DNA of 8,971 nt from positions 1 through 8,971 of the forward strand of contig JAKADI010000041.1 of NCBI GenBank assembly GCA_021820675.1. The letters run 5' to 3'. Below, piece by piece: positions 7,613 to 8,971 of this stretch. The position numbers were made by a program, and so were the translations under genes. The notes under the pieces were generated by a model. It was not told the origin of the DNA. It did not search any database and saw only the letters and a list, made by a program, of their open reading frames with translations. The stretch's first letter is position 1; every line of letters starts with the position of its first letter. This DNA comes from Bacillota bacterium (GTDB lineage: Bacteria > Bacillota > Sulfobacillia > Sulfobacillales > Sulfobacillaceae).

Positions 7613-7641
7613 ATCTTACGATAAGAACATGAAATTGTCCT
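7613..7641 (-). promoter_or_regulatory. Candidate sigma-A-type promoter of the leftward glycan gene set
   Basis: On the minus strand, AGGACA (7641-7636, 4 of 6 to TTGACA) and TAAGAT (7618-7613, 4 of 6 to TATAAT) are separated by exactly 17 bases. Transcription would begin near 7606 and leave a leader of about 50 bases before the TTG start. Matches are only moderate, so this is a prediction by spacing and position. Confidence 0.4.
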
Positions 7642-7763
7642 AAACTCTTTGGATCCCCACAAGGTTTCGTGACACCATGAGATCTCCCCCGGTCCCTCCA
7701 ACAAATAAATTTGGCTTCAAAAAGAGGAAATTGACGAGTGCTGCCGTATACAGTAATGGAAAG

Positions 7764-7772
7764 TGTTAAAAT
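7764..7772 (+). promoter_or_regulatory. Candidate extended -10 promoter of the secreted-protein gene
   Basis: TGTTAAAAT (TG, one base, then TAAAAT with 5 of 6 matches to TATAAT) is a good extended -10 element, 54 bases before the ATG at 7827. No good -35 lies at 17-base spacing. TTGACG at 7731-7736 is a good -35 in itself, but pairs only with poorer -10 sequences such as AGTAAT at 7752-7757. Either could be used. Confidence 0.4.
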
Positions 7773-7810
7773 TTGTCGGTTTTGGAAACAACCTTTTAGC
7801 ATCGTCCTTT

Positions 7811-7816
7811 AGGAGG
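7811..7816 (+). promoter_or_regulatory. Ribosome binding site of the secreted-protein gene
   Basis: A perfect AGGAGG, 10 bases before the ATG at 7827. It defines the start of a reading frame that stays open to the end of the window. Confidence 0.85.
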
Positions 7817-7826
7817 ATTTTCAGGT

Positions 7827-7961
7827 ATGAGACAAACTCGGGTGAAACGTCATCGCCGATCTTTTTTTCGAAAACTGAGTTCCCGCACAACAGCTTCCCA
7901 ACTGGCTCTTATTTCCTCTGCACTGATATTAAGCCAAATCACAACCGCCGGAGCCTTCGCG
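7827..7961 (+). other. Region encoding the Sec signal peptide
   Basis: Codons 1-45: a long Arg/Lys-rich n-region of about 20 residues, a hydrophobic core (QLALISSALILSQI) and an Ala-X-Ala-like end (AGAFAA). The twin Arg near residues 10-11 is not followed by a Tat consensus, so Sec export is preferred. Confidence 0.8.
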
Positions 7962-8971
7962 GCCAGCCCGGCGACGATTTCGGGCTATTCCCTGTCACAG
8001 AATGGAACACGCTTGACGTTGACAGGCCAAGGCTTTGGGAGCACTCCCGCCACCGTGATGATTGGCGGGCAATCGCTGCCGGTCGTGTCGTGGTCGAACA
8101 GTACCATCACGGCATCCCTGTCCAGCACGACGAATCCGGGGCCCATATCCGTCGTCACCGCATCGGGCTCGACCTCCAACAGCGTAACATTTCTAGGCGT
8201 TAGCCGCGGCTATTATTCCTTATCATCAAACGGAACAGTGACCCCAACAGGCAATGTCCCGTTTTATGGGGATTTGTCCACCATTCACGCCCCCACCTCA
8301 TCACCGGCCATTCAGCTAATCCCGACGCCGAATTACCGGGGCTATTGGATCCTCACACAAGATGGACACATCTATGCATTTGGCAATGCCACCCCATTTC
8401 CCTCCCTTCCAGCCGGTCGCGCCCAAGCCATTTCCATGGCCGTCACACCATCTGGCCAGGGCGCGTTTGTTCTGACGGCTAGCGGCACCGTTCATGCCCT
8501 GGGGCAAGCCAGCAATTATGGCAATGCCTCGGGTCACGATGTGGCCAGCATTGCCGCCACGGCTGATGGCCAAGGCTATTGGATTGTCAACCGGAGCGGT
8601 CAGGTTTCAGCATTCGGCGATGCTAAGAATTTCGGCCAACTCACCGCCTCAAACACACCATCTGCCAACACCGCCACCTCGGCAACACCATATGCCAACG
8701 GCACCCTCCTACAACAGCAAGGCACGACTCCGGTGTGGCTCGTCGAAAACGGCACTTTGCATCACATTCCGGATGCCGCAATGTTTCTGGCCCTAGGTTA
8801 CCAATGGAATCAAATCCATACTGTCACGTCCTTAGGCCAGCTCAGTGTAGGCAGACCGCTTGTCACTCCGTACCCTTCCGGAACTTTACTCAGGGCTCAG
8901 GGACACCACTCCATCTATTTCGTCATGCAAGGGGTCTTGCATCACATTGCGAGTTGGCCAGTCTTTGTGCA
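7827..8971 (+). CDS. Secreted repeat protein: signal peptide, IPT/TIG domain, GYW-type repeats, GTLL repeats (3' end outside window)
   Basis: The frame runs from ATG 7827 without a stop for 381 codons to the window edge. Residues 1-20 are very basic (MRQTRVKRHRR...), then a hydrophobic stretch (about 24-44) ends in AGAFAA, a Sec signal peptide with likely cleavage after Ala45 or Ala46. Residues 49-123 resemble an IPT/TIG immunoglobulin-like domain: LTGQGFGSTPATVMIGG, then VVSWSNSTITASL and GPISVVTASGSTSNSVTF. Four repeats of the form GYW-(V/L)-DG-(V/I)-AFG-A--(Y/F)G follow at 127-151, 171-195, 211-235 and 249-273. This type is common in secreted actinobacterial and Gram-positive proteins and probably forms propeller-like blades. 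After a Thr/Ala/Asn-rich linker (274-290) come 60-residue repeats beginning GTLL, at 291-350 and from 351. The protein is almost free of Cys and rich in Ser, Thr, Asn and Gly. A cell-surface or wall-associated role is likely; no enzymatic motif is visible. It is transcribed away from the glycan gene set. Confidence 0.88.
   Translation, partial: MRQTRVKRHRRSFFRKLSSRTTASQLALISSALILSQITTAGAFAASPATISGYSLSQNGTRLTLTGQGFGSTPATVMIGGQSLPVVSWSNSTITASLSSTTNPGPISVVTASGSTSNSVTFLGVSRGYYSLSSNGTVTPTGNVPFYGDLSTIHAPTSSPAIQLIPTPNYRGYWILTQDGHIYAFGNATPFPSLPAGRAQAISMAVTPSGQGAFVLTASGTVHALGQASNYGNASGHDVASIAATADGQGYWIVNRSGQVSAFGDAKNFGQLTASNTPSANTATSATPYANGTLLQQQGTTPVWLVENGTLHHIPDAAMFLALGYQWNQIHTVTSLGQLSVGRPLVTPYPSGTLLRAQGHHSIYFVMQGVLHHIASWPVFV
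8205..8645 (+). repeat. Four GYW-type protein repeats in the secreted protein
   Basis: Coding repeats at 8205-8279, 8337-8411, 8457-8531 and 8571-8645, spaced 38 to 44 codons apart. The second and fourth share GYWI, a glycine turn and AFG; the first (GYYSLSSNG) and third (GAFVLTASG) are degenerate. At the DNA level only short identities remain, such as an 11-base match at 8340-8350 and 8574-8584, so the repeats are old rather than recent duplications. Confidence 0.8.
8697..8971 (+). repeat. 60-residue GTLL repeats in the secreted protein (second copy cut by window edge)
   Basis: Copy one (8697-8876) and the start of copy two (8877 onward) align residue for residue: (N/S)GTLL at the start, then (V/I)(W/Y)(L/F)V--G, then LHHI. 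The 12 bases encoding the LHHI core are identical at 8757-8768 and 8937-8948, exactly 180 bases apart. Copy one continues FLALGYQW--I-TV, a pattern seen in repeats of secreted proteins in other Gram-positive lineages. Further copies may lie beyond the window. Confidence 0.75.

Larger units (their letters stand above)
7554..7826. other. Divergent intergenic region (273 bp)
   Basis: The region separates the leftward glycosyltransferase gene set from the rightward secreted-protein gene and holds the predicted promoters of both. It is AT-richer than the flanking genes, especially 7700-7800. A 63-codon minus-strand frame inside it has no ribosome site and no recognisable content. I see no riboswitch-like folding and no terminator. 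Confidence 0.6.

Noticed and set aside
7611..7802. 63-codon minus-strand frame in the divergent intergenic region
   Set aside because: It has no ribosome binding site and no recognisable motif, and it overlaps both predicted promoters; most likely chance.
8316..8573. 85-codon minus-strand frame opposite the secreted-protein gene
   Set aside because: It lies wholly antisense to a well-supported reading frame with clear protein repeats; a shadow frame.

Overview
This window looks like a cell-envelope glycan locus from a low-to-mid GC, Gram-positive-type (Bacillota-like) bacterium. The evidence is strong AGGAGG-type ribosome binding sites, tight head-to-tail genes, and a Sec-exported protein built from IPT/TIG and GYW-type repeats. 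A Sulfobacillus-like acidophile would fit, but that is a guess from general style and was not tested by any search.

Layout. Positions 1-583 (+) hold the C-terminal part of a geranylgeranyl-reductase-family FAD oxidoreductase. Its stop codon overlaps, on the opposite strand, the end of a long leftward gene set that fills 572-7553. In transcription order (right to left) that set is: a GT4 glycosyltransferase (7553-6459, TTG start), an O-antigen ligase/polymerase-type membrane protein (6439-4982), a WbaZ-like GT4 glycosyltransferase (4982-3876), another GT4 glycosyltransferase (3750-2650), an NAD-dependent sugar epimerase/dehydratase (2595-1666) and a divergent GT4-like glycosyltransferase (1669-572). 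Two junctions are translationally coupled (TAATG at 4982 and ATGA at 1666-1669). The only sizeable gaps are 125 bp at 3751-3875 and 54 bp at 2596-2649. To the right of a 273-bp divergent intergenic region, a secreted repeat protein runs from 7827 (+) off the end of the window.

How the genes may work together. The epimerase would supply a nucleotide sugar. Four GT-B glycosyltransferases would build an oligosaccharide on a lipid carrier inside the cell. The Wzy_C-family membrane protein would polymerise it, or transfer it to an acceptor, outside. No initiating phosphoglycosyltransferase, flippase or ABC exporter lies in the window, so the pathway is incomplete here. The divergently encoded, Ser/Thr/Asn-rich secreted protein is a candidate surface partner or glycosylation acceptor, but this rests on adjacency and composition only.

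All the main genes look intact apart from the two cut by the window edges. The least ordinary parts are the secreted protein (signal peptide, IPT/TIG domain, four GYW-like repeats, then 60-residue GTLL repeats) and the last glycosyltransferase, which lacks both glutamates of the usual EX7E motif. No RNA genes, insertion sequences, CRISPR arrays or convincing terminators were seen.
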